Positions 8,763 to 9,465 of a stretch of DNA of 9,465 nucleotides are shown in pieces (the stretch's first letter is position 1; every line of letters begins with the position of its first letter). The translations under genes and the position numbers were made by a program. Below the pieces are notes generated by a model. It had not been told where the DNA came from and ran no database searches. It worked only from the letters and a program-made list of their open reading frames with translations. The DNA comes from Pseudomonadota bacterium (GTDB taxonomy: Bacteria; Myxococcota_A; Polyangia; Polyangiales; Polyangiaceae). The DNA lies in assembly GCA_023411445.1 (NCBI GenBank), contig JAEYOT010000479.1:1-9465 (forward strand). Direction: 5' to 3'.

Positions 8763-9465
8763 ATGACACTCCATCCTGCCGTTATCTTCTTGGGCGGGCT
8801 CGTCGTGCTCGTGGTGGGAGCGGAGCTTCTGCTGCGCGGCTCGACCCGCATCGCCGCCATGTTGGGCATCAAGCCGATCTTGATCGGCCTGACTGTGGTT
8901 GCGGTCGGTACCAGCGCACCAGAGCTGGCCGTAGGCGTCACGGCCGTGCTGGAGGGCAAAGGGCAGTTGGCCGCCGGTAACATCGCCGGGACGAACATCT
9001 TCAACATCCTGTTCATCCTCGGCTTGAGCGCCGCGATCCGCCCCCTGCCGCTCCAGCTCCAGATCACGCGCTTGGACGTGCCCGTCATGATCGCAGCGGC
9101 GGTCGCGCTGTTCATCATGGCGCTCGACGGCGTGATCAGCCGCACGGAGGGCTTGCTCTTGTTCGCCGCCGCGCTGGCCTACACGGCCGCGCTGATCCGG
9201 CTCAGCCGCCGGGAGAGCGCCGCGATGAAGCGAGAATTTGCCGAGGAATTCAGCCCGCAAGCGCTCGAAGCCGGGCGCGGCCTTCGGCGGGGGAGCTGGA
9301 ACGCCTTGCTGCTGCTCGTCGGCATTGGCCTGACCATCCTCGGCGCCGATCTCATGGTCGGCGGCGCCGTCAGCATCGCGCGCGTGTTCGGCGTCTCGGA
9401 CGCGATCATCGGCTTGACCATCGTCGCCGTAGGCACCTCCGCCCCGGAGCTGGCAACCACCGTGG
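8763..9465 (+). CDS. CaCA-family Na+/Ca2+ (or K+-dependent) exchanger, YrbG-like (3' end beyond window)
   Basis: It is open from ATG at 8763 to the right edge, 234 complete codons with no stop. Inner-membrane secondary transporter of the Ca2+:cation antiporter superfamily. Seen: TM1 PAVIFLGGLVVLVVGAELLL (5-24); the alpha-1 repeat with VAVGTSAPEL (46-55, ion-binding E54) and GNIAGTNIFNILFILG (72-87, N78); further hydrophobic segments around 107-122 and 127-142; then a charged loop with RRESAAMKREFAEEF (148-162) and the start of the alpha-2 repeat with a second VAVGTSAPEL (221-230, E229). The two inverted repeats with conserved E and N/T residues define the family. GAGTTAGG upstream (8749-8756) is a weak ribosome site. 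In family members the alpha-2 repeat is followed by about five more helices, so roughly a third is missing. Together with the pump it points to Ca2+ or Na+ control. Direction and ion preference are not shown. Confidence 0.93.
   Translation, partial: MTLHPAVIFLGGLVVLVVGAELLLRGSTRIAAMLGIKPILIGLTVVAVGTSAPELAVGVTAVLEGKGQLAAGNIAGTNIFNILFILGLSAAIRPLPLQLQITRLDVPVMIAAAVALFIMALDGVISRTEGLLLFAAALAYTAALIRLSRRESAAMKREFAEEFSPQALEAGRGLRRGSWNALLLLVGIGLTILGADLMVGGAVSIARVFGVSDAIIGLTIVAVGTSAPELATTV

Noticed and set aside
8535..9260. Minus-strand open frame across the end of Usp and the exchanger (also 7599-8195)
   Set aside because: Shadow; the plus strand encodes the Usp second ATP motif and the exchanger alpha-1 repeat there.

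Overview
The window is GC-rich (by eye about two-thirds G+C) bacterial chromosomal DNA, densely coded. Gene order, GTG starts and long antisense reading frames fit a high-GC environmental bacterium. Myxococcota or a related deltaproteobacterial lineage is a guess from gene style only; no rRNA or other phylogenetic marker is present. I see no tRNA, rRNA, CRISPR array, insertion sequence or phage gene. Two genes run off the window: a UvrA-like ATPase at the left edge (3' end missing) and a cation/Ca2+ exchanger at the right edge (3' end missing).

Region A (1-3418, minus strand) is a tight four-gene operon, read right to left: an ArsR-family repressor, an SRPBCC/AHSA1 (START-like) small-ligand-fold protein, a 73-residue two-helix membrane protein, and a UvrA2-type ABC ATPase that lacks the UvrB-binding insertion of canonical UvrA. 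The first three genes overlap by 4 bp at each junction (ATGA and GTGA), and the fourth starts 3 bp after the third stops. A consensus -35 box and a perfect 9-bp inverted repeat sit immediately upstream of arsR, so the operon is probably autorepressed. My reading is a repressor-controlled stress or resistance module around a non-canonical UvrA. This is the most interesting part of the window.

Region B (3466-4835) holds a RibD C-terminal/dihydrofolate-reductase-fold protein (minus) and a divergent class I SAM methyltransferase (plus), with a short shared upstream region. Their substrates cannot be told from sequence.

Region C (4865-9465) is an ion and stress locus. A ten-helix P-type ATPase (minus) resembles the P-IIA group but has Ala where SERCA has the key TM6 aspartate. 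It is divergent from a tandem-domain universal stress protein (plus), which is followed after 51 bp by a CaCA-family exchanger (plus). The three genes suggest coordinated Ca2+/Na+/K+ handling under stress; the shared intergenic region is 7550-7730.
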